Below, in pieces: positions 34,919-43,954 of a stretch of 64,000 nucleotides of DNA. Where the stretch lies: contig NZ_JAZHSD010000001.1 of assembly GCF_036924745.1 (NCBI RefSeq), positions 1,674,001 through 1,738,000 of the forward strand, in the 5' to 3' direction. The DNA comes from Bradyrhizobium sp. AZCC 1693. Its GTDB lineage: Bacteria; Pseudomonadota; Alphaproteobacteria; Rhizobiales; Xanthobacteraceae. Positions within the stretch are counted from its first letter, which is position 1; every line of letters starts with the position of its first letter. Both the position numbers and the translations under genes were made by a program. Under the pieces are notes generated by a model. It did not search any database and was not told where the DNA came from. It saw only the letters and a program-made list of their open reading frames with translations.

Positions 34919-35455
34919 TTAGATGCCGCGCCCGAACACCTCCAGCACCTTCAGCAACTGCTTGTGACCGGACGGACCGACCTTTTGTCTCAGGCGTTCC
35001 TCGTGTTCTCCAACCAAGGCGTTGGCGCGGACGAGCAACGTCCTACCGTCGGCGGTCAAATACAAGGCGTGAGACCGCCGGTCCGTGGTGGACGCGGACC
35101 GCTTGAGCAGCCCGCGGCCTTCCAGGCTGTCGAGCAGCGGCACCAGTCCGGATCGGACGATGCCGAGAACCCGCGACAGTGCCATCTGGGAAAGACCGGG
35201 ATTCTCGCCGATCAGCGTCAGTATCGAAAACTGCACCGGCCGAACGTCCAATGGAGCCAGGGTCTCGTTGAAGTCCTGGAACACCCATAACTGGGCCTGG
35301 CGGATCAAATAACCCGCAAGCCGGTTGAGCGGCGCAAGGCTGATGGGCGCGCCCGGTTCGTTCGCAGGCACGGCGGAGCGCCGTTTTCTCTCGGCGCTTC
35401 GAGCCTTCTTCGGACGGGACGGCTGACGCGGCACGCGGAGCGCTTGATCGGACAC
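34919..35455 (-). CDS. MarR family transcriptional regulator
   Basis: The 178-residue regulator has a basic N-terminal tail (RPKKARSAERKRRS) of about 35 residues, then a MarR winged helix with LDVRPVQFSILTLIGENPGL, SRVLGIVRSGLVPLLDSLEG and the wing KRSASTTDRRSHALYLTADG. It is divergent from the autotransporter esterase at 35610. The gap of 154 bases holds a perfect palindrome inside a promoter, so it probably controls both genes. Confidence 0.92.
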   Translation of the reverse strand: MSDQALRVPRQPSRPKKARSAERKRRSAVPANEPGAPISLAPLNRLAGYLIRQAQLWVFQDFNETLAPLDVRPVQFSILTLIGENPGLSQMALSRVLGIVRSGLVPLLDSLEGRGLLKRSASTTDRRSHALYLTADGRTLLVRANALVGEHEERLRQKVGPSGHKQLLKVLEVFGRGI

Positions 35456-35536
35456 ACTGATTCTCTCGTCAATCGACCTGATCCCCTTTCATCGCCCGGT
35501 TGCCGGGCCCTGTGCAAATCATTTGTCAGACTGTTA

Positions 35537-35566
35537 TTGACATGAACAGTTCATAGTGTGAACAAT
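35537..35566 (+). promoter_or_regulatory. Promoter with embedded palindromic operator (MarR site)
   Basis: TTGACA (35537-35542) and AACAAT (35561-35566) fit -35 and -10 boxes 18 bases apart for the esterase gene. Between them lies ATGAACAGTTCAT (35542-35554), a perfect 6+1+6 palindrome, and a half site GTGAACA follows at 35558. A repressor bound there would block RNA polymerase directly; the adjacent divergent MarR gene is the likely source. Confidence 0.65.
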
Positions 35567-35609
35567 ATTTGCAACGGCGGGGAACGCCAGGTCATCATGG
35601 AGGGGCGCT

Positions 35610-37568
35610 ATGAGAACACGCGGACAGCGATTTATTGGGCGGGAGCCTATTTCGGCCATTCGGCGGGGTTTGCGGCGGGCGCTTCTTCCAGCGCTGAGTG
35701 CCATGCTGACTGCGGGGGCTCATACGCCATTGCTGGCCCAAAGCACGCCATTCACTTCCATCACCGGCTTTGGTGACAGTTACGCCGACACCGGATCCGC
35801 ACCGGGAGGCGCGTTCCGCCTGCTCGGCTTTCCCTGCCCCGCCGGCCCGCCGACCTATCCGACCTGCCGCTTCAGCGGCGGCACGAACTTCGTGGACACG
35901 CTGCGGACCACCTACAATCTGCCGACGCTGACGAACTACGCGATCGGCGGCGCGCAGACCGGCAATACCAATGTGATTCCCGGGCTGCCGGGATTTGCTC
36001 AGGAGATCGCGACCTTTGCGGCGAGCGGCCAGCGATTTGGTTCGCGCGATCTCATCGCGTTGTCCATCGGCGGCAATGATCAGGCCCAGTTCACCAGCGC
36101 CAACAGCCTCGCGCAGATCAGCGCGCTGGCGACCACCTCCGCCACCAATGCGGTGACCGGCGTTCAACAACTGATCGCACTGGGCGCGCATAATATCGCC
36201 TGGGTCAGCCCCGGCAATCCGTTCTACTTCCCTGCCCCCTTTGGCGATCCGGCCCTGACATTCGCGCAGCGCGAACAATGGGCCCAAACCTACTTTCAAC
36301 AGCTCCAGCAACAGCTCGCGCCTGCCGCCCGTTCTGGCACGCGCATCTTTCTGTTTGACTTCGAAACCTTGCAGGCCCGAATAGCCGCCAATCCCGCGCA
36401 ATATGGCTTCGCCAGCGCCAGCGGTTGTCAGGTCGCATTGGGGATTCCGGGTTGCCTTGCGGCTTCGGCGGCCGTTCAGAACGGCTATTTCTATTGGGAC
36501 ACGATTCATCCCACCAGCGCAGGTTTTGCATTGATCGCCCGCTACATGGCCAACCAGATCGACGCGCCGCTCACGGTCGCGCCGCAAGGCGACGTAGCGA
36601 TGGCGATGGCCATGGGTTTTGCGAGCTCGGTATTTGGCCGGCTCGACGCGTATCGCTCATTCACACCTTACGCGATGGGAAATGCCATGAACGCCATGGC
36701 AGCCTACGGTCCGACCAAGGCGCCGCCGCGCGCGGTGGCGGAGAACCGGTGGTCGGTTTACGGTGACGTGAACTATATCGGCGGCAGCCGTGACTCACAG
36801 ACCTTCCTGTCGAGCTACGACTACCGTTCGGTCGGCGGCACACTCGGCATCGAGTACAAAGTCAGTTCCGAGTTGCGCGCCGGATTGGTGTTCGGTTACT
36901 CGCAGCCGAACGTCAACCTCGCGGTTCAGAACGCGCACTACAGCATCGACGCGTATCAGATCGGCGGTTACGCGTCCTATACCCGCGCCAACTGGTTTGC
37001 CGACGGATTGTTCGCCTATGGACGCCAGGCTTACGCGATGGATCGCCAGGGCATCATCGACACCATCCGCGGCTCGACCCATGCGGATACCTTCACGCTC
37101 GCGGGAAAGGCCGGTTACCTGTTCGACGCCGGGTGGCTGCGCGTGGGCCCGATCGCCGGGCTCGCCTACACCAACGCACAGATCGCAGGATATACCGAGG
37201 CCGGCGACATTCTGCTCACCAACATCGTCAACGCGCAAAGACTGGAGAATCTGACCGGCAGCGCCGGCGTACAGTTCCGCACGCCCTTTGCGATGGGCAA
37301 TGGCATTTGCAGCCCGTTCGTGAATCTAACCGCCGAGCATGACTTCATCGGCTCGGGTCGCACGCTGATCACGACGCAGGTGACGACGCCGTTATTGCCG
37401 GTGCTGACGCCGATCGACAGCCGCAGCCGGACCTATGGCAAGGTTGCTGCCGGCATCGCGGCGGCGATTACGGGCAATGTCAGCGCCACCGTCAACGCTG
37501 TCTCCACATTTGCACGAACCGACGGCAATGATTTCGGCGTCAGTGGCGGCATCAAGGTAGCGTTCTGA
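35610..37568 (+). CDS. GDSL/SGNH esterase with autotransporter beta-barrel
   Basis: The 652-residue outer-membrane protein has a long signal peptide ending near LLAQS (residue 45). The SGNH hydrolase carries the nucleophile S57 in TGFGDSYADTG, block III SIGGNDQAQ and block V with D297-T-I-H300 in YWDTIHPTSAG. The autotransporter barrel spans about 375-652: SVYGDVNYIGGSRDSQTF onward, ending FGVSGGIKVAF with the terminal Phe needed for assembly. It resembles EstA/ApeE lipases displayed on the cell surface. SD GGGGCG is weak. It is probably controlled by the divergent MarR gene. No terminator is obvious; the VWA gene converges 94 bases on. Confidence 0.93.
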   Translation: MRTRGQRFIGREPISAIRRGLRRALLPALSAMLTAGAHTPLLAQSTPFTSITGFGDSYADTGSAPGGAFRLLGFPCPAGPPTYPTCRFSGGTNFVDTLRTTYNLPTLTNYAIGGAQTGNTNVIPGLPGFAQEIATFAASGQRFGSRDLIALSIGGNDQAQFTSANSLAQISALATTSATNAVTGVQQLIALGAHNIAWVSPGNPFYFPAPFGDPALTFAQREQWAQTYFQQLQQQLAPAARSGTRIFLFDFETLQARIAANPAQYGFASASGCQVALGIPGCLAASAAVQNGYFYWDTIHPTSAGFALIARYMANQIDAPLTVAPQGDVAMAMAMGFASSVFGRLDAYRSFTPYAMGNAMNAMAAYGPTKAPPRAVAENRWSVYGDVNYIGGSRDSQTFLSSYDYRSVGGTLGIEYKVSSELRAGLVFGYSQPNVNLAVQNAHYSIDAYQIGGYASYTRANWFADGLFAYGRQAYAMDRQGIIDTIRGSTHADTFTLAGKAGYLFDAGWLRVGPIAGLAYTNAQIAGYTEAGDILLTNIVNAQRLENLTGSAGVQFRTPFAMGNGICSPFVNLTAEHDFIGSGRTLITTQVTTPLLPVLTPIDSRSRTYGKVAAGIAAAITGNVSATVNAVSTFARTDGNDFGVSGGIKVAF

Positions 37569-37662
37569 GGTGGGGGATCGCTGAACGGTCGATCTGGAGC
37601 CGACTGTCAGCGGTGGAGCGCTGCCTTGAATCTGCGTTGTCGCTCAACCAGGGCAACGCAGA

Positions 37663-38427
37663 TCACTTCATCTGGCCGATCAGCGCGGCCGCGCCGCTTG
37701 CGGTTTTCGACAGCGCCAGCAGCGCTTCGCGACCGCCCGCGGCATAGGCTGCTGCGGCGCGCAGGAGCTCGCGCAACTGCGCCGCGGCGCCGGGATCGAA
37801 CCTGCACCATGCGCCGCCGGTCAGCCGCGCAATCTCGCGGAAGGCCTGTTCGGCTGTGGGGTCGTGGCCTTCCTGAAACATGAACACCGGCACCTTGAGC
37901 AGGCCGAGCTCGCCGGCCTTGGCGCAGAGATGGTCGACCGCCTCCTCCATGGCGTCGCCGACGAACACCACGGCGCGCACGCCGGACGCCACCGCCTCGC
38001 GGCGCGCCTCCGACAGCACCTTGCCGATCTGGGTGTTGCCGCCCTGGCAATCGATCTTGCCCATCAACCTTGCCAGTTGCGCGGAATCGGAGATCCAGCC
38101 GGTGGCGCGGCATTCGTTGAAGCCGCGGTAATAGACCAGCCTTATATCGAGGCTGCCGAGCGAGGCCGCCTCGCGAAACATGTCGGCCTGCAGCGCGCAG
38201 GCCATGTCCCAGGTCGGCTGCCGGCTCATGGTGGCGTCGAGCGCAAACACCAGCCTGCCCCTGGCGCCCGGTCGGTGCGGCGACATCGCCCGCGCCTTCG
38301 CCACGAAGGCTGCGATATCTTCCGCCGCCGACGGCTTGGTCTGCGGCAACGGGCCGCCTTTAGCCGCCTCGGCCTTTGCCGACGCAACATCGCCTGCCGA
38401 TTTCGGTTTGATGGGTTCGCCGGCCAT
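37663..38427 (-). CDS. VWA domain protein
   Basis: The 254-residue cytoplasmic protein has a charged Lys/Ala/Pro-rich N-terminal arm (about 45 residues), then a von Willebrand A fold. The metal-site DxSxS position reads FALDATMSRQPTW, and the third motif is in AVVFVGDAMEEAVDHL, so the metal site is partly non-canonical. A C-terminal Ala-rich helix ends GAAALIGQMK. No MoxR-type ATPase, the usual VWA partner, lies next to it. The function is unknown. Confidence 0.82.
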   Translation of the reverse strand: MAGEPIKPKSAGDVASAKAEAAKGGPLPQTKPSAAEDIAAFVAKARAMSPHRPGARGRLVFALDATMSRQPTWDMACALQADMFREAASLGSLDIRLVYYRGFNECRATGWISDSAQLARLMGKIDCQGGNTQIGKVLSEARREAVASGVRAVVFVGDAMEEAVDHLCAKAGELGLLKVPVFMFQEGHDPTAEQAFREIARLTGGAWCRFDPGAAAQLRELLRAAAAYAAGGREALLALSKTASGAAALIGQMK

Positions 38428-38531
38428 GAGCGCTCGCTTGTAAGCAGCAAGCTCTATGTGGGACGACGCCTGGCGCCGGTCAATGCGCCGGGTGGTGACG
38501 CCGCCGCAAACGCAGGGTGATTGCCGCCCGC

Positions 38532-39428
38532 CTAGTTCGTAACCGGCTTGTTCGGCACCGGATTGCTGGCCAGCGGGACGGACAGCGGCACCGGTCCCGG
38601 GCTGGCGGTCAGAATATCAGGCACCTTGGTCGGCACCGGCTTCAAAGCGCCGCTCTTGTCGGACTCGTCGAGGAACCTATCGAGCATCGACTGGATCGAG
38701 GATTTGGCGGCGTCAGGCCCGGTGTCCCGCATGTCGTTATGCTGGAAGCCGGTGTTCACGACCGTGATCCCGGCCTGCTCGCACTGCTCGTCGTCAGGCA
38801 CGACGCCAGGGTCCGGCTTGAAATGCGTATCTTTGGAACGGAACGACAGGATCTTGAACTTGCCCTCGGTCAGGAACGGCACGCGCAGATTGTCCAGCGT
38901 CACGACCTTCTTGATTTCGTCCGGAAACTCCTTGGCGAAATACATCGTGATGTCGCCGCCCATCGAATGGCCGACCATCGTCACCTTTTCATAGTCGGCG
39001 TTGGGCTGGACCTTCTTCATTTCGTGAATGGCGAAATGGATGTTGGCAACGCCGCGCTGAATCTGCGGCAGACGGCCGACATAGGGTTCACCGACCTTGG
39101 TCACCATAGGCGGATCGGTCGGCAGATCGTGCTGCGGACTGATCGCGAGGTAGCCGCGCCAGGCGAAGACGTTTGCGAGGAAGGAATACTCGGTGTTCTT
39201 GACGGTGTTGCCGTGGTTGAGGATCGCAACTGGCAGTTTGATCAAGCCGCTATTGGCCTGCATTTCCTTGTCGCGGCGAACGGCAACGCTGACCGCCACC
39301 AAGCGGTTGTCGCGGGCGGGATCCCGGAACGCGATGGTCTCGTGCTTGATCGCCCATTTGCTCGCGGTGAAATACCCGGCAGTGGCCAGCACGGAGAGTG
39401 AAAGCAGAACGAGAATTCCACGTTTCAT
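38532..39428 (-). CDS. Exported alpha/beta hydrolase
   Basis: The 298-residue protein has an N-terminal signal anchor (GILVLLSLSVLATAGYFTAS), the oxyanion segment LPVAILNHGNTVKN and the nucleophile elbow VTMVGHSMGGDITMYF. A late His in NTGFQHNDMRDTGP can complete the triad. A Pro-rich tail follows. The substrate is unknown; the family includes secreted esterases and PET-hydrolase-like lipases. A strong palindrome lies 73-94 bases upstream (39501-39522). Confidence 0.85.
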   Translation of the reverse strand: MKRGILVLLSLSVLATAGYFTASKWAIKHETIAFRDPARDNRLVAVSVAVRRDKEMQANSGLIKLPVAILNHGNTVKNTEYSFLANVFAWRGYLAISPQHDLPTDPPMVTKVGEPYVGRLPQIQRGVANIHFAIHEMKKVQPNADYEKVTMVGHSMGGDITMYFAKEFPDEIKKVVTLDNLRVPFLTEGKFKILSFRSKDTHFKPDPGVVPDDEQCEQAGITVVNTGFQHNDMRDTGPDAAKSSIQSMLDRFLDESDKSGALKPVPTKVPDILTASPGPVPLSVPLASNPVPNKPVTN

Positions 39429-39500
39429 ATTCGTCTTCGTCCTCGCGCCCCGCTAGGGGCCAACCCTGTTTGAGACTCTTTCGGTCCCTTGTTGATGATA

Positions 39501-39522
39501 TATGTCACGATGGCGTGACATA
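39501..39522. promoter_or_regulatory. 22-bp perfect dyad in the 317-bp hydrolase/XRE gap
   Basis: TATGTCACG-ATGG-CGTGACATA has nine perfectly paired bases per arm and sits 73 bases upstream of the alpha/beta hydrolase start. There is no T-run, so it looks like an operator for a dimeric regulator. The rest of the gap 39429-39745 holds no gene that I can support. Confidence 0.6.
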
Positions 39523-39745
39523 AAGGCCAAATGTTGTGTATCGACCGCCTGATCGTTGTGCGATGCACCTATCCATTGTGCAGCGGCTCAATCCCGACAA
39601 TTTGACCCCGTTCTTCCTTACGACGTCTCCCATCAAGCTTTGGTTCGAGGGCTAGATAAAAGTCTAGTGAAAACCAGCAAATGCAGAACTGGTTCCCGGG
39701 AACAATCGCCCGCTGGTGCGACAGTACCGGCAACGTTCCGAGAGT

Positions 39746-40531
39746 TCAGACCGTGGTGTAGATGACGAGCTTCAATGCCGGGTCGTCATTGGCCTGGAAG
39801 CTCGCATACTCCAGTTTGAGCCGACCCTTCTTGGGATGGGTCAAGGATTTGCGTCCTGCCGCCACGCCGCTGACGTCGTGGGCCTCCCACCAGCTCGCGA
39901 ATTCGGGACAGCCTTCGCGCAGACGCGCCAGCAGGTCGCGAAAGGCGGGATCGCCGGCCCACAGGTCATGCGTCGTGCGAAACTGGGCGACGATGCGTCT
40001 GGCCTCATCCGCCCATGATGCGCCAAACAGCCGCCGCGTCGCGGGGTTGGTCAGTACCGACAGCAGGCTGTTGCGATCGGCTTCCGCCAGCCGGCTGAAG
40101 GCAAAGATTTCCTCCGCAGCCGCATTCCACGCGAGAATGTCCCAGCGTCGTCCGGTGACATAGGCCGGCAAATTGAGCTGTTCGACCGTGCGCCGGATCG
40201 CCGGAGGAACGGTCTCGCGGACGAAGGGGCGCCGGTCGGCATTTTGCGTCAGCTCCGTCAGATGCCGGTGTTCGGCTTTGGTCAGCCGCAACGCGCGCGC
40301 CAACGCGTCGATCGTCGCAACCGACGGGCTGACGGATCGTCCCTGCTCGAGGCGGACGTACCAGTCGACGCCGATGCCGGCGAGCTCGGCCACCTCCTCC
40401 CGCCGCAGGCCGGGCGTACGCCGCCGCCGGCCCACCGGCAGGCCGACCGCCTTCGGCGTCAGCTTCTGCCGCCGCGACCGCAGGAAGTCGCCAAGTTCGC
40501 TTTGCCTCGAATTCATGCCTGATGCCGCCAT
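39746..40531 (-). CDS. XRE-type helix-turn-helix regulator with MmyB-like ligand domain
   Basis: The 261-residue regulator has an HTH domain that opens SELGDFLRSRRQKLTPKAVG and carries TPGLRREEVAELAGIGVDWY and VRLEQGRSVSPSVATIDALA. A C-terminal MmyB-type PAS-like domain follows (LAWNAAAEEIFAFSRL, then GCPEFASWWEAHDV). It matches the family found beside oxidoreductases in actinobacteria and rhizobia, and here it diverges from such a gene (40636). ATG 40516 (MNSRQSELGD) is an equally good start. Confidence 0.92.
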   Translation of the reverse strand: MAASGMNSRQSELGDFLRSRRQKLTPKAVGLPVGRRRRTPGLRREEVAELAGIGVDWYVRLEQGRSVSPSVATIDALARALRLTKAEHRHLTELTQNADRRPFVRETVPPAIRRTVEQLNLPAYVTGRRWDILAWNAAAEEIFAFSRLAEADRNSLLSVLTNPATRRLFGASWADEARRIVAQFRTTHDLWAGDPAFRDLLARLREGCPEFASWWEAHDVSGVAAGRKSLTHPKKGRLKLEYASFQANDDPALKLVIYTTV

Positions 40532-40575
40532 GCGCGCCGTGCCTGAGAGGGTCCAACGGTCCCAGGATAATACCA

Positions 40576-40590
40576 GGTCTTGTTGAGACC
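40576..40590. promoter_or_regulatory. Small dyad in the XRE/oxidoreductase divergent promoter
   Basis: GGTCT-TGTTG-AGACC is a perfect 5-bp-arm dyad in the 104-base gap, with GATAAT just before it (40566-40571) as a possible -10 box for the oxidoreductase. It is a candidate site for the XRE regulator, but the arms are short. Confidence 0.35.
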
Positions 40591-40635
40591 CTGAAGGCTC
40601 GCGAGAATGCGGTTTCATCGAAATGAGGAGATCCC

Positions 40636-41715
40636 ATGAAGGCTGCCGTGCTGAATGCATTCGGATCGCCGCTTGCGATCGAGACCGTCCCCGACCCGCA
40701 TCTCGGCACCGGCGAGGTCATTGTCGACGTCGCGGCGAGCCGCGTGCTGGCCTACGCCAACGAGGTCCTCAGCGGGGAGCGAAAATACCTGCTGGAACTG
40801 CCTGTGGTGCCCGGCCCCGGCGCGATCGGCCGCATCCGCGCCACCGGCCCCGATGCGACCCGGCTTCGTCCCGGCGACTGGGTCTATTGCGATCCGACCG
40901 TGCGCTCACGCGACAATGCGCTATCGCCCGACATCGCCCTGCAGGGCCTCACCGCCGGCAGCGAAGGAGGCCTGCGACTGCAGCGATATTTCCACGACGG
41001 CGCCTGGGCCGAACAAATGCGGCTGCCGACGGAAAACGCGGTTCCGATCGGCGACATCGACGCGAAGGACGCCGCGCGATGGTGCGCGCTCGGCACGCTG
41101 CTCGTGCCCTACGGCGGCTTCCTCGCCGCGCAACTGCAAGCCGGAGAGATCGTGCTGGTCAACGGCGCCACCGGCAGTTTCGGCAGCGCCGCGGTCGCCG
41201 TTGCACTTGCCATGGGCGCGCAATGCGTGGTCGCGACCGGCCGGAACGAGCAGGCGCTGACCGAGCTGACGCGGCGGTTCGGCGCCCGTGTCCGGGCCGT
41301 GCCGATGCGCGGCCACGAGGCCGACGATCGCGCCCGCATCCTGCAGGCGGCGCCCGGCCCGATCGACTGCGTGCTCGACATCCTCCCGCCCGCAGCCAAT
41401 GCCATGCAAGTACGGACCGCCATCCTGGCGGTGCGGCCTTACGGGCGGGTGGTGCTGATGGGCGGTGTCGGCATGCAAGGCGGCGCCGGCCTCGACCTGC
41501 CCTACCCATGGATGATGCGAAACTGCATCACCTTGCGCGGGCAATGGATGTACCCGCCGCATGCGGCCACCCTGATGGCCGGCCTGATCCGCGCAGGCCT
41601 GGTCGACCTCGATCATTTCGAGATCGCAGCCTTCGGTCTCGACCGCGCCAATGAGGCGGTCGCGCATGCCGCCGCCCATAGCGGTCCCTTCAGGATGACG
41701 GTGATCCAGCCGTGA
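40636..41715 (+). CDS. MDR-family (zinc-type/quinone) alcohol dehydrogenase-like oxidoreductase
   Basis: The 359-residue protein has the medium-chain dehydrogenase layout: a GroES-like domain (MKAAVLNAFGSPLAIETVPD), GPGAIGRIRATGPDATRLRP, then the Rossmann motif VNGATGSFGSAAVAVALAMG for NADPH. The catalytic zinc Cys and His of true alcohol dehydrogenases are not seen (AASRVLAYANEVL replaces the Cys region), so a zinc-free reductase is likelier. It is probably controlled by the divergent XRE regulator. SD GAGGAG precedes ATG 40636. Confidence 0.9.
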   Translation: MKAAVLNAFGSPLAIETVPDPHLGTGEVIVDVAASRVLAYANEVLSGERKYLLELPVVPGPGAIGRIRATGPDATRLRPGDWVYCDPTVRSRDNALSPDIALQGLTAGSEGGLRLQRYFHDGAWAEQMRLPTENAVPIGDIDAKDAARWCALGTLLVPYGGFLAAQLQAGEIVLVNGATGSFGSAAVAVALAMGAQCVVATGRNEQALTELTRRFGARVRAVPMRGHEADDRARILQAAPGPIDCVLDILPPAANAMQVRTAILAVRPYGRVVLMGGVGMQGGAGLDLPYPWMMRNCITLRGQWMYPPHAATLMAGLIRAGLVDLDHFEIAAFGLDRANEAVAHAAAHSGPFRMTVIQP

Positions 41716-41745
41716 TAGGCCGGGAAGTCGGCAAGTTGTTGGAGG

Positions 41746-42681
41746 TCAGGCGCTGATGATGTCGCCGATGATGTCGTGGACTTCGAGCGGCTTGTCGACC
41801 TGGGTGAACCATTCGGCGCGGTTGGCGGCCCGGCGGCGGCCGCGTTCGTCGAGCGGCAGTTTCAACTGACGCAACAGGCTGGTCACTTCCTCGCGCGCCG
41901 TGACATGGCCCATACTGGGGCGCGTGCCGAGGGTGGCCTCGTCGAGGTCGTCCAGTGCCGTCAGTCCACGCGGGAAGAATTCGCGGTAGACCACCCGCTC
42001 GGCAAATCCGTCGATCGAACGGAAGCCGAGCCGCAGCGAAAGGTCCTTCAGGCTGTCAGCGACCAGCTGCTTGTTCCGCGAGCCGATCATCGACAGGCGG
42101 TTGCGCACCACGATCCAGTCGGTGGTGGCGCCGTCGATCTGGCGCCGCTTGCGCCTGACGTCGCGCACCATCTCCGCATAATGGCTCTCGCCGGTCACGG
42201 AATAGGTCGCGGGATCGACGGTGCCGAGCACGTCGAAATCGAGGAAGCTGTCGTTGATCGGGGTCACCAGCGTGTCGGCCATCGAGTGCGCCAGACGCAT
42301 CAGGTAGGAGTCGGAACCCGGCGTATCGATGACGATGAAATCGAAGGCGCGCTCGATGGCGCTCACCGCCTCCATGAACTGCTGGAACTCGGAATTTTCA
42401 TTGTCGGCGATCTGCATCGTCTCGCCGAGCTTGACGCAGTAGTGCACCGGAATTTCGAGGTCGAGACCGGTGCGGCGCGCCCACGCGCTCCGATTGCCGA
42501 TGTAGCGGGTAAAACTCTGCTGGCGGCAATCCAGATCGATGGTGGCGACACGCTGTCCGGCCTTCATCAGGGCAACGGCGATATGCAAGGCAGAGGTGGA
42601 TTTTCCCGACCCGCCCTTCTCGTTGCCGAGCACGACGACATGCGCCGAACCGAATTGACCCTGACTCGCCTGAACCAACAT
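41746..42681 (-). CDS. mipZ: Division-plane positioning ATPase MipZ
   Basis: The 311-residue ParA/MinD-type ATPase has the deviant Walker A in VLGNEKGGSGKSTSALHIAV, DLDCRQQSFTRYIGNR, and Walker B region FIVIDTPGSDSYLMRLAHSM. It matches MipZ, which forms bipolar gradients through ParB and keeps FtsZ away from the poles. The gap to panC (42682-43019, 338 bases) holds the divergent promoters and no gene that I can support. Confidence 0.93.
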   Translation of the reverse strand: MLVQASQGQFGSAHVVVLGNEKGGSGKSTSALHIAVALMKAGQRVATIDLDCRQQSFTRYIGNRSAWARRTGLDLEIPVHYCVKLGETMQIADNENSEFQQFMEAVSAIERAFDFIVIDTPGSDSYLMRLAHSMADTLVTPINDSFLDFDVLGTVDPATYSVTGESHYAEMVRDVRRKRRQIDGATTDWIVVRNRLSMIGSRNKQLVADSLKDLSLRLGFRSIDGFAERVVYREFFPRGLTALDDLDEATLGTRPSMGHVTAREEVTSLLRQLKLPLDERGRRRAANRAEWFTQVDKPLEVHDIIGDIISA

Positions 42682-43019
42682 GATTCAACCCCCGCTCGAT
42701 ATCTTCAAATCACACGCGGCTGCGCGTCAAGTGAAATGCGCGACGACGCATTCAATTCACTCGCAGCGTGTCTTTAATGATGAATCCCGACAGTGCGGAG
42801 TTCGTTCCGTCGCCGCGATCAGCCCGCGGACTTTTCAACCAGCAGGGCGCGCGTCCGGCTTTCGCGTTGAGCTGGCCACAGCCTTGCCATTCCCAAGCAA
42901 CCTTGCCCAAGCAAACTTGGCGGCAAAGCTCCGGCCTTATAAGGTCGGCGCGCCCGCCGAAAGGCTCGGGGCCGGCCGGCCCCCTCACCCCATCAGAAGC
43001 TGCAAGAGATCGAGGCCAG

Positions 43020-43871
43020 ATGTCGCGAAGTCCCATGGTCGTCCGTACCGTTCCCGCATTGCGCCGCGCCGTCGAGGCCTTGCGCACCCGAAAGGCCGCC
43101 GTCGCGCTGGTGCCGACCATGGGAGCGCTCCATGACGGGCATGTGTCGCTGGTGCGGCTGGCCAGACGCCGCGCGCAAAAAGTCATCGTTTCGATCTTCG
43201 TCAATCCGACGCAGTTTGCACCGACGGAGGATTTCGGTTCGTACCCGCGCACCTGGAAGGCCGACGTCGCCAAACTCACCGCCGAGAAGGTCGACCTGAT
43301 CTGGAATCCCGACGTCAAGGCGATGTACCCGAACGGCTTCGCCACAAGGATCGTGCCGGAAGGTCCGGCCACCGCCGGCCTCGAGGATCGTTTCCGGCCG
43401 CATTTCTTCGGCGGCGTCGCCACCGTGGTCGGCAAGCTGTTCACGCAAGTCCGGCCGGACGTGGCGATTTTCGGCGAGAAGGATTTTCAGCAATTGCGGG
43501 TGGTGACGCGGATGGCCGCCGATCTCGACCTCGGCGTCAAGGTGATCGGCTCGCGCACTGTGCGGGAACGCGACGGGCTGGCGATGTCCTCGCGCAACGT
43601 CTACCTCTCGCCGGAGGAACGGCAGACGGCGCCGACGCTCTACCGCGCCATGAAGGAAAGCGCCAAGCGGCTGAAGGCCGGCGAGGATTTGGCGGCCGCG
43701 ATGGAAACCGGCCGCGAACTGATCAGCGCCGCCGGCTTCGCACTGGACTATTTCGAGGCCCGGCACGCCGAGACGCTGGCGCCGATCACCTCGATGAAGG
43801 ACGGGCGGGTGCGGATCCTGGTCGCCGCAAAACTCGGCACGACGCGCCTGATCGATAACATCGGCGTGTAA
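43020..43871 (+). CDS. panC: Pantoate--beta-alanine ligase
   Basis: The 283-residue enzyme is of usual length. It has the HxGH nucleotide-binding motif in [40 protein letters not shown], the hinge [20 protein letters not shown], and [18 protein letters not shown]. It joins pantoate and beta-alanine with ATP to make pantothenate for CoA. ATG 43020 begins the conserved protein; the frame is open back to 42768 but without family similarity. panB does not lie beside it. Confidence 0.97.
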   Translation: MSRSPMVVRTVPALRRAVEALRTRKAAVALVPTMGALHDGHVSLVRLARRRAQKVIVSIFVNPTQFAPTEDFGSYPRTWKADVAKLTAEKVDLIWNPDVKAMYPNGFATRIVPEGPATAGLEDRFRPHFFGGVATVVGKLFTQVRPDVAIFGEKDFQQLRVVTRMAADLDLGVKVIGSRTVRERDGLAMSSRNVYLSPEERQTAPTLYRAMKESAKRLKAGEDLAAAMETGRELISAAGFALDYFEARHAETLAPITSMKDGRVRILVAAKLGTTRLIDNIGV

Positions 43872-43954
43872 GTAGCCGGGACTGCCTTGCACGCTGCAAG
43901 CACAGGATCGAAAATCCCGCGCCGAGGGATTTGCCGGATCTTGCAGGGAATGCC

